A stretch of 64,000 bases of DNA from the NCBI GenBank assembly GCA_026119855.1, contig JAOWBW010000356.1, positions 1,054,001 through 1,118,000 of the forward strand, in the 5' to 3' direction. Position 1 is the stretch's first letter, and each line of letters starts with the position of its first letter. Positions 21,036 through 32,074 of the stretch are shown here, piece after piece. This DNA comes from Campanula takesimana. Taxonomy: Eukaryota > Streptophyta > Magnoliopsida > Asterales > Campanulaceae. The notes below the pieces were generated by a model. That model was not told where the DNA came from. It saw only the letters and a list, made by a program, of their open reading frames with translations, and made no database searches. A program made the position numbers and the translations under genes.

Positions 21036-21420
21036 TGTAAACTTTAGAGGGATATGAATCACTTACTTGATTGATTCTTGTGCGGAAGCGTGAATCGATA
21101 CCATGGATTTTGATCACCGAATTGAACTTGGTACAATACTTCGCAACGTAGGTCGGGAGCGAAATCACGAACGGAAATCACCCACAAATTCACAACACTT
21201 GTTTGCTTTGTTGATCAGCCATGGATAGGGAGAGAGAGCAAAAAAACGAAGGAGGAAGGGACTCCAGTTTATGCGTCGTGTTCTCAAAAAACGTTTAACT
21301 TCCCGTAACCTCTCGTGCAGTTATTTGGAATTCCCCGTGTTTTATATTTCTTGTAAAACACAAATGGGCTGGGAATTGGTTTTCGGCCAAGCCATCTTGG
21401 GCGGGCCATTAATTCCAACA
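21036..21420 (-). repeat. 5' LTR of Copia-2
   Basis: 385 bp, TGTAAAC to CCAACA, followed by the target duplication ACATG. A TATA-like ATATAAAACAC (minus strand) lies near 21339-21352. Confidence 0.93.
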
Positions 21421-21454
21421 ACATGGGAACAAGTTTTTTTTTTAACCCAAACAC

Positions 21455-21673
21455 TCAAAATCCTGGGTTTTTGACCAACTCGAAGCTTGGACCGAAAAGA
21501 GCTCGAACACCGTTCATGCATAAGCTCTTAGTAAAAATATCCGCAACTTGAACATTAGAGGGAGCAATGGCGAAAGAGAGGGGAAATGGTGTTGTTCGAG
21601 TTTGGTCAACACTCGTGGTCCTGAGTAGCGAGTTAACTTTTACCACATGCAGTTTAACTATTTTAGATGTCAC
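21455..21673 (-). pseudogene. Old Copia pol C-terminal remnant
   Basis: The minus-strand frame contains NVQVADIFTKSL, the hallmark end of Copia RNase H, but the preceding residues are not convincing. It adjoins the right target site of Copia-2, so Copia-2 inserted into or beside an older Copia remnant. Confidence 0.6.
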
Positions 21674-22334
21674 GGATGTCAGATCCTCGTTAATTCGTTA
21701 AGTTTTATTAACGGAATTCCCTTTTTTTATGTCATTACGGGATTATTTGAAATTGAGTGCTAAAAAATACGTCAGATGGTTAAAACTGAAGCTTCATTAT
21801 CGATTATAGTAAGATAGACCTTTTTTTCTTTTTCAGATGGAACTAATATGACAATGTGTTTAGGACTTTATGCAAACAAGAAAACGCATAACATCTACTC
21901 CAGTTTCCATTTCTGGGCATAATTGGAGCGACGGAGCGACCTCAGATTTGCAATAAAACCTAGAACAACCTGCATTGTAGCCTGGAACAACAGAGAAGAG
22001 AAGAGGCGCATGGTCTCAATATGCAGAGTTCAACGTTTCGTTTTATTAAAATATCTACCAAAACTATCACAAGAGGATGTTTGTTCTTCCTACACATACG
22101 AACCGAGAGCTCTCATTTACACTGGGTGGGCGAGGCGGGTAAGAAAGAAAAAAAAGGGAGGGAGGGGGGGGGGGGGGGGGCGGAGTCGCTCCAAAGTTTA
22201 TCCGCTTTATAGTTCAAAACAGATGAGGCACTTTTTACCATTTGAAATGGATGCCAAAATTGATGATAAGTTCCAGTCCAGTCCAGGCATGCTTCTTGTT
22301 CCATATACACAGGGATAGAAGCGTAATTTACCAT
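21674..22334. other. Downstream flank of the kinase gene
   Basis: No coding sequence. A run of about 17 G lies near 22164-22181. Because the kinase gene is on the minus strand, the bases left of 22335 should hold its 3' UTR and poly(A) site; I cannot place the site precisely. Confidence 0.5.
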
Positions 22335-25300
22335 TTAGATATCCGTCTCCTCACCACCGGAAAAGGGTTTCAGGTCTTCCTCTGTTTTAGACCTTCGGTG
22401 CCTTCTAGAATAGTTGGCTGGATGGCTTGAAGGATCGTACGGTTGGGTTGCCAGGTAATTCAAGGCTGTAACCACGTCAGCAATGAGGGGTCTCATCGTA
22501 GGGTTCTCCTGCACACACATTGCAGCTATGGCCAGCGCTTGATATAAACCTCGCACCGGAAATTGACCGTGCAGTGTGGGGTCCACCATCTTGAAGAACA
22601 TCTTTCGATCTTTGAACAACGGCCGTGCCTGCCAAGATAAATTGAATTATGATGTTGTACATAAGTTAAAAGTCAACATATAAAATCGTAACGGCGGAAA
22701 AGAGTGGAGTTGACTTTTCTTACATACCCAAGTAACAAGATGTTGTTAAAAGTCAAGTTTAAGAATCATAACAACAGAAAGCAGGAGTTGACTTTTCTTA
22801 CGTACCCAAGTAACAAGATTTTGTTAAAAAGTCAAAAGTTTAAGAATCATAACAGCAGAAACAAGATTTTGTTAAAAGTCAAGTTTAAGAATCATAACAA
22901 CAGAAAGGAGTGGAGTTGGCTTTTCTTACGTACCCAAGTAACAAGATTTTGCTCGTCCGTAGGTTTTGTATTATCAATTGCTCTCCTTCCGGTAATGAGC
23001 TCCAAAAGGACAACCCCAAAGCTGTAAATATCGGATTTGAAGGTGAGTTGACCAGTCATGGCATATTCGGGAGCACAATACCCGTACGTGCCCATCACTC
23101 TGGTCGAAACGTGGGTCTTATCACCCAGTGGGCCCACCTTTGCCAAGCCAAAATCAGACAACTTTGCATGATAATCTTCCATTAGAAGAATGTTGGAGCA
23201 CTTCAGATCGCGATATATAACAGGGGGAGTCATCTTATCATGCAAATACTCTAATCCCCTTGCTGCACCTGCTGCTATTTTCATTCGAGTGTTCCAATCA
23301 AGTCGTCGTCTAAAAGGACGAGGATCTGTACAAAGAAATGGAAGCTCAATTCAATTAAATTCAACTCAACCTTTTCTCCATTTACTTGGGAACTAAATGA
23401 TACTACCACCATCCCAAGACTCTCATTTCGTTTTTGATGGTCGACACAAGTGAAATTTGATCAAATATTAATGTCAATTTAACCACCATAGTGAAATTTT
23501 ATAAATTGTTATTAATAAATCATTTAGTGATTTATCAATTAAAATTTTCAAAATTTTGTTAAGATGATCAGATTGGTATTAATGTTTGGTTAAAGTTCAA
23601 TAGTGTTGACAATCAAAAACCAAATGAGACTATCTTTCCGGGATAAAGGGAGTATAAGTTCGCAAAAGTAAAATAACATACCATGCAAATGGTCCTCCAA
23701 AGAACCTAATGGCATGTACTCGTACACTAATAGTCTTTGCTCTCCTTCAGCACAATAACCAATTAACTTAACAAGATTGGGGTGGTCAGCCATGCTTAAA
23801 GTTAGTACTTCCACAACAAACTCCCTTATCCCTTGCATCCCATTACGATCCAATTGCTTGATAGCCACAACCTATACAGAAATTATGAACAAAATCAATA
23901 AGCAATATGGTTTTTCAAATTCATAAGATTATTTAAAAAAAAAAAAAAACGTATCAAGTGAAGAAGACTCACATACCTGGCCATCGTCCAAGCGTCCTTT
24001 ATAGACTTTACCGAACCCTCCCTCGCCCAAAAAGTATGCCAACTTAAAATTATCCGTCGCACAAATCAATTGATCATATGTGAACGTACGTGCCTTATTG
24101 CCACTAATCACTCCATCTCTGGGGGGTTTATTCCCATTAATCGCTTCATCTTTGGGGGACAGACTTCCATTAGTCAGTCCATCTTTGGATACCTTACTGC
24201 TTCCATTAATGGTTCCTTCTCTGTGGGCCTTATTGCCATTACTCAATCCATCTTTAGAGACCTTACTACCATTATTAGTTCCATCTCTTGGGGGTTTATT
24301 AACATTTGTAGCTCCATCTCTAGAGACCCTATTGCCACCACCCTCGCCATCTTTGGAGGTCTTGTCAACATTGGTCCCTCCATCTCTAGAAGCCTTATCA
24401 CCATTAGTCCTTCCATCTCTGAAGGCCTTATCGCTATTAGCACTTCCACTTCTGGAGGTCTTACGTTTATCATCCGAGCTATTACCACTTCCATTTCTAG
24501 AGGTCTTACGATTGTCATCCAATTCATCAAGCAATGATTGATTCATATCCTTTGCAGCAAAAGATTCATTCATGTGCTTAATATCCTCCTTCTTCAATTC
24601 TTTGTATGGACTAACTCTTAAATTATCTACATAATAAAGCAAAAAAAATCTGTGAATAAAATGAAAACGGAAACACCATATAACATCAATGTGTATATGT
24701 ACAAAGAGAGGGACGTTTGAAGGAAAAGAAGATGACACAAGAAGCACATGGAAGGTAAAGAACAAAAGATTGTCCGGAAAATGATCCTCAGAAAAGGAGG
24801 AAGGGGATAAACACAATTATTAAAACCCGAATGCAAACAAAGAACATAAAAGAAGACAAAATAATACAATCCATAGTAGTTTTTTTTTTTTTAAATCATA
24901 AATTTCCCAAATAATAAAGGTTGTATATCATCAGATACCACCATTGAACCACCCCTCTGAAATTACCCTTACCCAGTACCAAAAATTGATGATCATCATC
25001 AATTACAACATTTCCATAAAATAGCCCAGACAAGAACCAAATCCCTTTAACCCAAATCAACCAACATCTCATTTATCCGTAATAACATAAATGAAATTGA
25101 ATAGCATATCATAGTCATCAAATTCTTTCCCTAACTATTCAAAATTAAATGTAAAAAGGTTGACCTTGATGACTAACCCAGGTCACAATCAAGGGGTAAG
25201 GCATGCCAGAATCATTTGCTGAAATGGGTACATAATAACAACAACAAAAATTAATTTTTTTTCAAAACCCCAATGCAAAACACAAGAAAAATCAACAGTA

Positions 25301-25693
25301 ATTTGATAGAACATGCAAATAAAATCAAAATAAATTCATAACCCCCTTCCCCAAAACCAAAATACATGCATGATTCATGATTCAAAGCAATAATTTCATT
25401 TGGCGAAATCCACGATGAACATTTGACAAAAGAAGCAAAAACATCCACTAATTAAAAAAAATAAAAATATATCCCCACAAAATGAAAGACAAAAATAAAA
25501 TTGAATGGAATTAAAGGGTTGCAAAAAGAAAAATAATAAAATAATTTGCTTAGGATAAAAGCATTGACGAACCTGAGGTAGATTTAGATTGATCGATTCG
25601 TTTTTTATTAAGATTAGAAATGTTATTGTTGCAGTTGTGTCTCCTCTTGTCTGATCGTCTCGTCGGATCTCCAGAACAAGGGAAACAACCCAT
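22335..25693 (-). CDS. PBL-type receptor-like cytoplasmic kinase (RLCK VII)
   Basis: This is a probable membrane-anchored serine/threonine kinase of the PBS1-LIKE group, which relays signals from surface receptor kinases in immunity and growth. The exon model, all GT-AG, is 25693-25573, 24626-23977, 23871-23682, 23325-22934 and 22628-22335, giving 548 residues with intact frame. Evidence includes MGCFPC (N-myristoylation/palmitoylation), the glycine loop GEGGFGKVYKG, VAIKQL with the catalytic lysine, VIYRDLKCSNILL (RD-type loop), DFGLAK, the APEYAMTGQ activation segment, SFGVVLLELITGRRAI and the C-terminal AMCVQEN...RPLIADVVTAL typical of PBL kinases. The intron 1 donor (CAG|GTTCGT) is weak. 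Exon 2 carries an unusual DG/NG-rich repeat before the kinase domain. All catalytic motifs are intact, so the gene is probably functional. Confidence 0.92.
22629..22933 (-). repeat. Tandem repeat duplicating a splice donor in kinase intron 4
   Basis: The unit contains AGTTGACTTTTCTTACGTAC, CCAAGTAACAAGATTTTG and TTTAAGAATCATAACA (plus-strand order). Its first two parts equal the end of exon 4 and the authentic donor. Donor-like copies (TACTTGG|GTACGTAAG or GTATGTAAG, minus strand) therefore occur at exon ends 22934, 22806 and 22728. Use of either downstream donor would lengthen exon 4 by 128 or 206 nt and shift the frame. Confidence 0.8.
23403..23652. mobile_element. Stowaway MITE in kinase intron 3
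   Basis: TIRs CTACCACCATCCCAAGACTC and the complement of CTCCCTTTATCCCGGAAAGA, flanked by TA. Matching inner arms continue to GTGTTGACAATC. It lies wholly within intron 3 (23326-23681) and leaves the splice sites intact. Confidence 0.8.
24085..24500 (-). repeat. Coding minisatellite in kinase exon 2
   Basis: A degenerate unit of 12-13 codons, roughly (K/S)xx(R/K)DGxxNGNK, repeats about ten times between the N-terminus and the kinase domain (for example KASRDGGTNVD, KVSKDGLSNGN, KPPRDGVISGN). The frame is preserved throughout. The tract is hydrophilic and likely disordered. Confidence 0.8.
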
Positions 25694-26392
25694 CTCCCTC
25701 TTCTCTCTCTTTCCTCCCCTCTTTCTCTCTCTATATCTACAAGTGTGTATATATATGTGTGTGTTTGCTCGTGTGTGTTTTTATATATATCGCCTGTGCG
25801 TGGTGGGATTTACCTGTATCTATACATATACATATATTATCTCTCTCTCAGCTCCAAATTAAAAAGAATTTTAGAGAGAGAAAGAATAAAGAGAGTATTA
25901 TTCACACCTGCTGCAGCTGCTTCTTTTTTGTGAGCATTTATATTATTATTATTTTTTCAATTGTTTCGTATAAAAAGGTGTTTTTTTATCCCCTGCTTCG
26001 CACATAAAGTTGAAATCGAACGTGGACCGAAAGATGTATTGACACGTCACCGAGATCAGAGTGGGTGGTCAAATCACTGAACAATTTGTCTTATTGGCAC
26101 CCACCCACACAACGTACGCGTAAATTACGTGGCGATCCTCGGTTGTCGTGCAATAGTAAATTTGTAGCTGGGGCGCAGGAGATTTTTGTCTCCTGTCTTT
26201 TTGGCTTATTTCCTAGAAATTTCGGAATTTACTAAACTTGAGGGTGAGGCTGTATAACAGTTAAAGACGTAGCCCAGTAAAATTAAAGTTTTTTTTTTTT
26301 TTTTTTTTTTGAAAGCGAGTAAAATTTTGATTATAAATAAAGTTTGTAATTGAATGTTGTGTTTATTATAAACTTCATTATTTATTAATATA
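25694..26392 (-). promoter_or_regulatory. Upstream region of the kinase gene
   Basis: Just upstream of the ATG lies a GA-rich leader on the minus strand (GAGAGAGAAAGAGGGGAGGA, about 25697-25735), then alternating TA/CA sequence with a TATA-like CATATATATACAC near 25747-25762. A T run lies near 26288-26311. The core promoter assignment is inference. Confidence 0.45.
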
Positions 26393-26660
26393 CACTCTCC
26401 CAGTACAAGGAAGACTTAAAAGCCGTCTCAAACCAATTGAGACTGCCAAAATGAAAATATTTTAATATATTTATATTTAATTAACCCCACTATTTAACTC
26501 CACTCATTCTCTATCTTCATTTTTATCACTCAATTTATTCAACTAACACTACTATTTACTCTATTCATTCTTTCTCTTCATTTTCTACCACACATACACT
26601 GCTTTTCTATTAATTATTGTGCCCACTTCTCTAATCCTACTTATACTGGGACGGAGGAAG
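26393..26660. mobile_element. Stowaway-like MITE
   Basis: The right end complements CTTCCTCCGTCCCAGTATAA, and the left end CACTCTCCCAGTACAAGG is a diverged match. TA dinucleotides flank both. Confidence 0.6.
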
Positions 26661-26796
26661 TATATCTAATTATTTATTATTAATTGTATTTATTACTAAA
26701 ATTTTATAAATTTGAATTTGTAATTCTAAAATTGCATGAGGGACCCCTTTTTATCTTGTTTGTGTCAATGTGTCTTGAGTTGAATGCAGTGGAGTA

Positions 26797-27062
26797 CTCC
26801 CTCCGTTTCATAATACATGTCGTTTTTTACTTTTTCACACATATTAAAAGATGCAATTAATACATATTAAAAAGACATATGTGCCTCTAAAAGTATCCAA
26901 TTACCTAGGCATTTAAATGCTTATACAAGAAATAGTTCACAATTAATGAATAAGGGTATAATAGGTAAACAAGTGTAATTCTTTCTTGGTAATAGTAAAA
27001 CGTCAAATATTTTGGAACAAAAAATTGCTCCTAAGACGTCATGTAATATGAAACGGAGGGAG
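26797..27062. mobile_element. Stowaway MITE
   Basis: Perfect-looking termini CTCCCTCCGTTTCATAATAC and the complement of CTCCCTCCGTTTCATATTAC, flanked by TA. 266 bp. Confidence 0.85.
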
Positions 27063-27341
27063 TAACATTTTACTTCGACTTTTTAGAGGAAAGTGTATAT
27101 ATTCCAAAATATTTTAAGTGAAAAAAAAAGTTTATGGGTATGACGATTTAATAGTGTAATTCATAATTTAAATTTTAGTGTGTTAGTATAACAAGTGCGA
27201 AAACGTAAATAAATAAATAAAAAGAACAAAAAATGGACATTTTAAAAAAGTAAATCTTATCAATGAATTATAAAAAATTGTGCAAATTGTTATGCAACAT
27301 ATTAACTTTGGAAAACTTTGGAAGTCGGGCGAGTTCACTAA

Positions 27342-27994
27342 GACTCCGTTTGTTTCGTGTAAAACAATTTGCGGAAAATGTTTTCCAGAAAATGAAATAA
27401 TCATGTTTCTGGTTGTTTGGTAAATTTAAAGAAAATGTTTTCCAAAAAAATATTTTCATATGAGAAAAGAATAATTTAATATGAGAAAAAAAAAGTAATA
27501 TGAGAAAGTTTTTGAATGATGGTGGGGGTTGGGGTGAGATGGGTGGTGTGTGTGGGGGGGGGGGGGGTAGGGAAGGTGGGGCCGTGAGGGGATAGGGGCA
27601 GGCGGGGTGAGGGAGGTGTTCAAAAATAATTTTAATATAAGTGAAAAGATTTTTTTTTAGGGGTGGTAGGTGGTGGGGGTGGGTGGGTGGAGGTGGGGGA
27701 GGTGTTCAAAAATAATTTTAATATGAGTGAAAAATTTTTTTTTTTTTTTTTTTGGGGGGGGGGGGGTGCGTGGCGGGGTGGGGGAGGTGAATTTTTCTTT
27801 TGGAAGGGGGGGGGGGGGGCGGGGCGGGGTAGGTGGGGGTGGGGGTTGGGAGAGGTATTCAAAAATAATTTTATTATGAGTGAAAAGATTTTTTTTTTTT
27901 TTTTTTTTGGGGGGGGGGGTTGGGTGTTGGGGTGGGTGGGTGGAGGTAGGGAGCGGCAGTGTGGGAGTTGTTAGAAAATAATTTTAATAAAAGG

Positions 27995-28066
<72 letters not shown>

Positions 28067-28433
28067 GGGGGTACGGGTGGAGTAGGCGTTAAAAGATAAT
28101 TTTAATATGAGTGATTTTTTTTAAACTTTTTTATTTAGAAGGTGGTGGTGGTGGTGGAGGGGGAGGGGGAGAGAAGGTAAGGTTGAAGGGTGGGGATAGG
28201 ATGGATGGAGGGGGGTAGAGTGGGGTTGTATAGGGAGTTGGGTGTGTGAGTGAGGAGATAACATTTTTCGGAAAATGACTTACAGAGTAGAAAACAACAA
28301 GTCATTTTACTTAGAAAAGTGGGAAGATCATTTTGCAGAAAATATTTTCTCCATTTTCCGGTGCGTAACAAACACTGGAAAATGGGAAAAAATATTTTCC
28401 GGAAGTTGTTTTACGCGAGAAACAAGCGGAGAC
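27342..28433. mobile_element. Tourist-like (PIF/Harbinger) MITE with G-tract arrays
   Basis: The ends are GACTCCGTTTGTTTCGTG and the complement of GTCTCCGCTTGTTTCTCG, with a TAA duplication (27339-27341, 28434-28436). Subterminal arms repeat GGAAAATGTTTTCC-like words. The interior is four to five copies of a ~100-bp unit: AAAAATAATTTTAATATGAG, a T run, then a G-tract block. Confidence 0.75.
27540..28240 (+). repeat. Poly-T/G-tract tandem array and (TA)n
   Basis: Successive units each place a long T run next to many G runs on the plus strand, a strong strand asymmetry with G-quadruplex potential. About 32 TA repeats interrupt the array at 27998-28061. Copy number is likely unstable and assembly may be inaccurate here. 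Confidence 0.85.
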
Positions 28434-29168
28434 TAAGACTATGTACAATGGAGGAGTTGGGGGGTGGTTGAGAAAACCTCAACTAGTTGAGGTGCTTCCA
28501 ATGGAGGGTTGAAAGTGGGGTGGTTGAAGAGGAGAGGTGAGATTCATCAACCCGTTTGAAGAAAAAAAATGGGGCTCACGCCTAGACACGCAGCAACCTC
28601 TCATAGGGCCGACATGGCGCGTGCGACTCATTGCCAAACAAAGGCGCGTGAGTCGCAGCGATTTCCTTTTTTTTCCTGGCTTTGACACGTGGTGCTCGCT
28701 GGTTGGTCTGCCAGATCTTTAGATTTAATTTTCAACCCAATTATTTGAGCTCAATTATTTTACAGCAAATTAATTTATTTATTTTTTCGCTAAAATTCAT
28801 CATTTTTTTCCTCTATTAATTGATGTAAGTTTCATTTGATTTGGACACCAGAAAAAAAAAACCCTCTTTTCTTCCTATAAATTTTTTAATTATCCTTCTT
28901 TAACCTTTATTTTTTTAAATTTCCAACATCTTTACAGTGAAATGGATCCGAACACCAAACACCTTCTTCTTTAATTAACTCGATTGAATTGAAGCTTCAA
29001 ATCCGTCAACCTTAATCACTCAATCGTTATCCTTTAATTAACTCGATTGAATTGAAGCTTCAAATCCGTCAACCTCAACCACTCAATTTCTTATAAATAA
29101 CGCTCTCTTCTTTCCTTCTTCCTACACCAAACACCTTCTTCTTTCCTTATTATTTTATTTCATCACTT

Positions 29169-29872
29169 GTGTCGCGAGCGAAGTTTATTGTAACTTTTCT
29201 TATTTTTAATAAAAATAAAAAAATTCTCGTATTTATTTAATTTCAATTACAAAAAATTTATTAAGTGTGAATTATTTTTTAATTATAAATGATTATTATT
29301 ATTATTATTATTATTATTATTTTATTAATCATAAAAATAAAGATTGTAAATAAAATAAAAATGGTGGGGTATAGAATGATGAGTTGGGAGGAGTTGAATT
29401 TTACTAGTAAACCAACCATTGTAGGGGGAATAGTTGAAAGGATAGTTGAAGTATTAGGTGGATGGAGAGAGAAGATAAAGTGGAGTGATATTAGACTACC
29501 CACAATGGTTTCAACCCACCTCCCCAAATTCCACACCCACTTTAACACTTTATCCTATGATAGGATTCCTATCCACCTCATCTTTCATACACCCCTTTCA
29601 TACAACCCCTTACAATGGTAAGTTGAAAAAAAAAATAAAAAAAAATCATCTTCCTCCCACTCATCATTCTATACCTCACTACTTTTATATCATTTTTATT
29701 TTATATATATTCTCTATTTTTATGATTAGTAAAATAAAAATAATATTATTATTATTTATAATTAAAATAATATTTTACACTATTTTTTTTTGCAATTAAA
29801 TAATTAGATAAATAATGATAATTATTATTCAAAATAAGAAAAGTTACAATACACTTAGCTCGCGACACAATT
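29169..29872. repeat. ~700-bp imperfect palindrome
   Basis: The two arms meet near 29494. Outer tips are TGTCGCGAGCGAAGTTTATT and the complement of TTGTGTCGCGAGCTAAGTGT. Inside both arms lie an (ATT)n-rich stretch, GGTATAGAATGATGAGT and ACCATTGTA...GG. The arms are diverged but collinear over about 330 bp. Confidence 0.65.
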
Positions 29873-30330
29873 AATGAAAGACAATAAAATTATTAAATAA
29901 CATGTGGTTTCCGAACTTTGCCCATATGTGCTTGACAAGATCCTTCTGCAATTGTTGATGAACTCTTGAATCACGCATTTCCGATCTAGTACGCACATGC
30001 TCTGCAAATGCAGGTAGTACCTCAGTCGAGAATGATTGTTGTGTACTAGACCCACTTGCCTCGGGTTGTTGTGAAGTAGACCCTCTTGCCTCGGGTTGAA
30101 AGTCTTTCCAATTTTGAGAATAAGTATGTCGTTCATCCTCAACAATCATATTATGTAATATGATACATGACCTCATGATGATAGCCAAGTCGTCTATCTC
30201 CCACATTCGAGCTGGTTCTCGAATGATTTTAAATCGAGCTTGTAGTTGAATGGTGAAATTTTTTGAGAATTTTGAGTGTTGAAAGAATTATTATTGGGAT
30301 CCATTTCACTCAAAAGATGATGGTTTTTTT
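29855..30330 (-). pseudogene. PIF/Harbinger transposase, internally deleted
   Basis: The C-terminal part reads ARMWEIDDLAIIMRSCIILH, then NMIVEDER, a signature of plant Harbinger transposases (DDE_Tnp_4 / Plant_tran). It ends after LVKHIWAKFGNH. A start-like ATG at about 30304 opens a different frame (MDPNN...) and runs into this segment out of frame, so most of the transposase, including the catalytic aspartates, is missing. Confidence 0.75.
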
Positions 30331-30983
30331 TAAATGTAGGCTAAAATGGAGAAGGAAAATTGAGAAAATAGAGTGTGTGTGTTTTTTTTGTGTCCAAATC
30401 TAATGAAACTTACATCATTTTATAGGGAAAAAAATACTGAATTTTGGCGGAAAAAAAAATCTAGGTGATAATTCAGCTCAAAGATTTGAGATAAAAAAAT
30501 TAATTCAAAAATCAAACGGACCAACCAGACGCCGCCACGTGGAAAATTCAGGGGGAAAAAAAGCGCCTGGCCTGTCCACACGCGCCCTGTCGGGCCTTGT
30601 GGTGCACGCGCCAGCCACCCGGCCAATATGGGGACGCCACGTGTGAGCGCGCCAGCCTTTCCCAAAAATTCCACCGGTTTAAAAACTTTCAACTCCTAAA
30701 TTCCACACCTCAAATTCCACACCCCCTACAATGGTTTCATACAACCCACCCCATTTTCCACACCATTTTCAACCCCCATTGTACATATTCTTAGGATAGT
30801 TGAATAATTTTGGTGGTTAAATGCATTGTACATGGTCTAAGATTAAGTTGAAAATCAGAAACATGTTCTATTTCTTCCACATATACTTAATTAAAGTTAA
30901 TTATAAAATTTATAAGTTAAAATTTTGTATGCGTTAAAAAGAAACTTTAAATCTCTGTATTATACAATATGTGAAAAAGGAAA

Positions 30984-31119
30984 GGAGCCAATGAACTCTT
31001 ACTCAAGCGGCATATGGTATTCTTTTCTATACAAGAGGTTTGGGGTTCGAAACCCACCAACTGCGATTTCTTCAAAGGTCCTTCATTTAATGAAAAACTC
31101 AATTTAAAAAAAAAAAAAG
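30984..31119 (+). mobile_element. tRNA-derived SINE
   Basis: Pol III promoter boxes are visible: an A-box-like ACTCAAGCGGCATATGG and a B-box-like GGGTTCGAAACCC at 31035-31050, with a 3' tail of 12 A. No tRNA cloverleaf is formed, so it is a SINE rather than a tRNA gene. Confidence 0.7.
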
Positions 31120-31232
31120 GAAAAAGAAAGTGCAGTTAAAATAGATCTCATTTCATTCTTAAAATATAATCAAGTTTGAGTTGCCGTTCATAATTATTTG
31201 TACACTCACATAATTGCATTACTTAAAATTAA

Positions 31233-32065
31233 GGGAAAAATACCAAAAAAAACCCTCTAAAAAATTTCATATCCAAAAAATTCACAAAATATTTCTTCAA
31301 TCTAAAAAGACCTAAAATTAAATTATCGATATTAAAAACCCAAACATTAACGAATTCACTAACGCGGTTAGCTTTGAGTATTCATATTAATAAAAAATTA
31401 TTTTTCCTTTCAGTTAATGACGTATTACTAATACAAAAGCGTTTTGCAATGCAAAATAATTTAATTGTAATATTTTTATATATAATAACAATAATAATAG
31501 TTATAACAACAACAAATATATTTAATTATCATTACTACTTTAGTTTATTAATGATTTTTTATAATACAGTTAATAATAAAAGTATTAAGAATGAAAAACA
31601 ATAATATTGAAAAGAACATCATCATAATTTTATTATTTTTATAATCTTACATAATAATAATAATAAAGGAAATAGAAAACTTAAACAAGCACCTTTCAAT
31701 TACTTCTCCAATATATCAAAATTTTATATTTTTATTATTAAATATTAGGTAATTAAATTATAATGATAAAATTATTATTTTTTGTTGTTAATATAACTAT
31801 TATTATTATTATTATTATTTAATATTATTATTATTATTATTATTTTGCATTGTAATTTTTTTTAACTTTCTTAATATGTCATTAAATGAAAAAAAATTAA
31901 GTTTTTAATAATATGAATGTTCAAACTTGATGACGTTAGTTAAATAGTTAACATTTGGATTTTTTGGTATTGATAATATAAACTTAAGACTTTTTAGATT
32001 GAAAAAAAATGTGGGCTTTTGAATATGAAAGTTTTTTTAACAGGTTTTTTGGTAATTTTTCCCCC
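31233..32065. mobile_element. MULE-like element, non-autonomous
   Basis: Long inverted repeats (about 31233-31410 and 31890-32065) start GGGAAAAATACCAAAAAA and the complement of GGGGGAAAAATTACCAAA. The 9-bp duplication TAAAATTAA is perfect (31224-31232, 32066-32074). The interior is AT-rich and non-coding, with ATT repeats. Confidence 0.75.
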
Positions 32066-32074
32066 TAAAATTAA

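Larger units (their letters stand above)
14402..21420 (-). mobile_element. Copia-2: full-length, decayed Ty1/copia element
   Basis: The element is 7019 bp with LTRs at 14402-14788 and 21036-21420 (TGTAAAC...CCAACA) and a perfect 5-bp target duplication ACATG (14397-14401, 21421-21425). The PBS (TGGCATCAGAGCC, minus strand, 21021-21033) and a polypurine tract (GAGTGGGAGA, 14789-14798) fix the minus orientation. The coding order gag, protease, integrase, RT, RNase H is complete but broken by several frameshifts and stops. The LTRs differ by only three substitutions and one 2-bp indel. Confidence 0.95.
28437..30837 (-). mobile_element. PIF/Harbinger block in inverted-duplicate form
   Basis: Outer ends GACTATGTACAATGG and the complement of GACCATGTACAATGC are flanked by TAA (28434-28436, 30838-30840). 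The left half is a rough reverse complement of the right. Shared landmarks are GATGTAAGTTTCAT (28824 and 30404 regions), AAATGGATCC starts, and TGTCGCGAGC (29169 and 29857 regions). An internal terminus GACTACCCACAATGG at 29494, preceded by TTA, marks the inner end of the right-hand element. Confidence 0.65.

Noticed and set aside
24070..24541. Long plus-strand open frames opposite the kinase exon 2
   Set aside because: They are antisense shadows of the DG/NG coding repeat; the minus-strand frame carries the kinase domain and splice sites.
27632..27974. Open frames rich in P or G in the G-tract array
   Set aside because: Low-complexity translation of a repeat with no domain; not a gene.
28479..28722. 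Open frames on both strands near the left PIF terminus
   Set aside because: Subterminal transposon DNA; the inverted counterpart near 30600 does not keep the frame.
31035..31060. tRNA gene
   Set aside because: A and B boxes are present, but no acceptor or anticodon stems pair, and a poly(A) tail follows; a SINE explains it.
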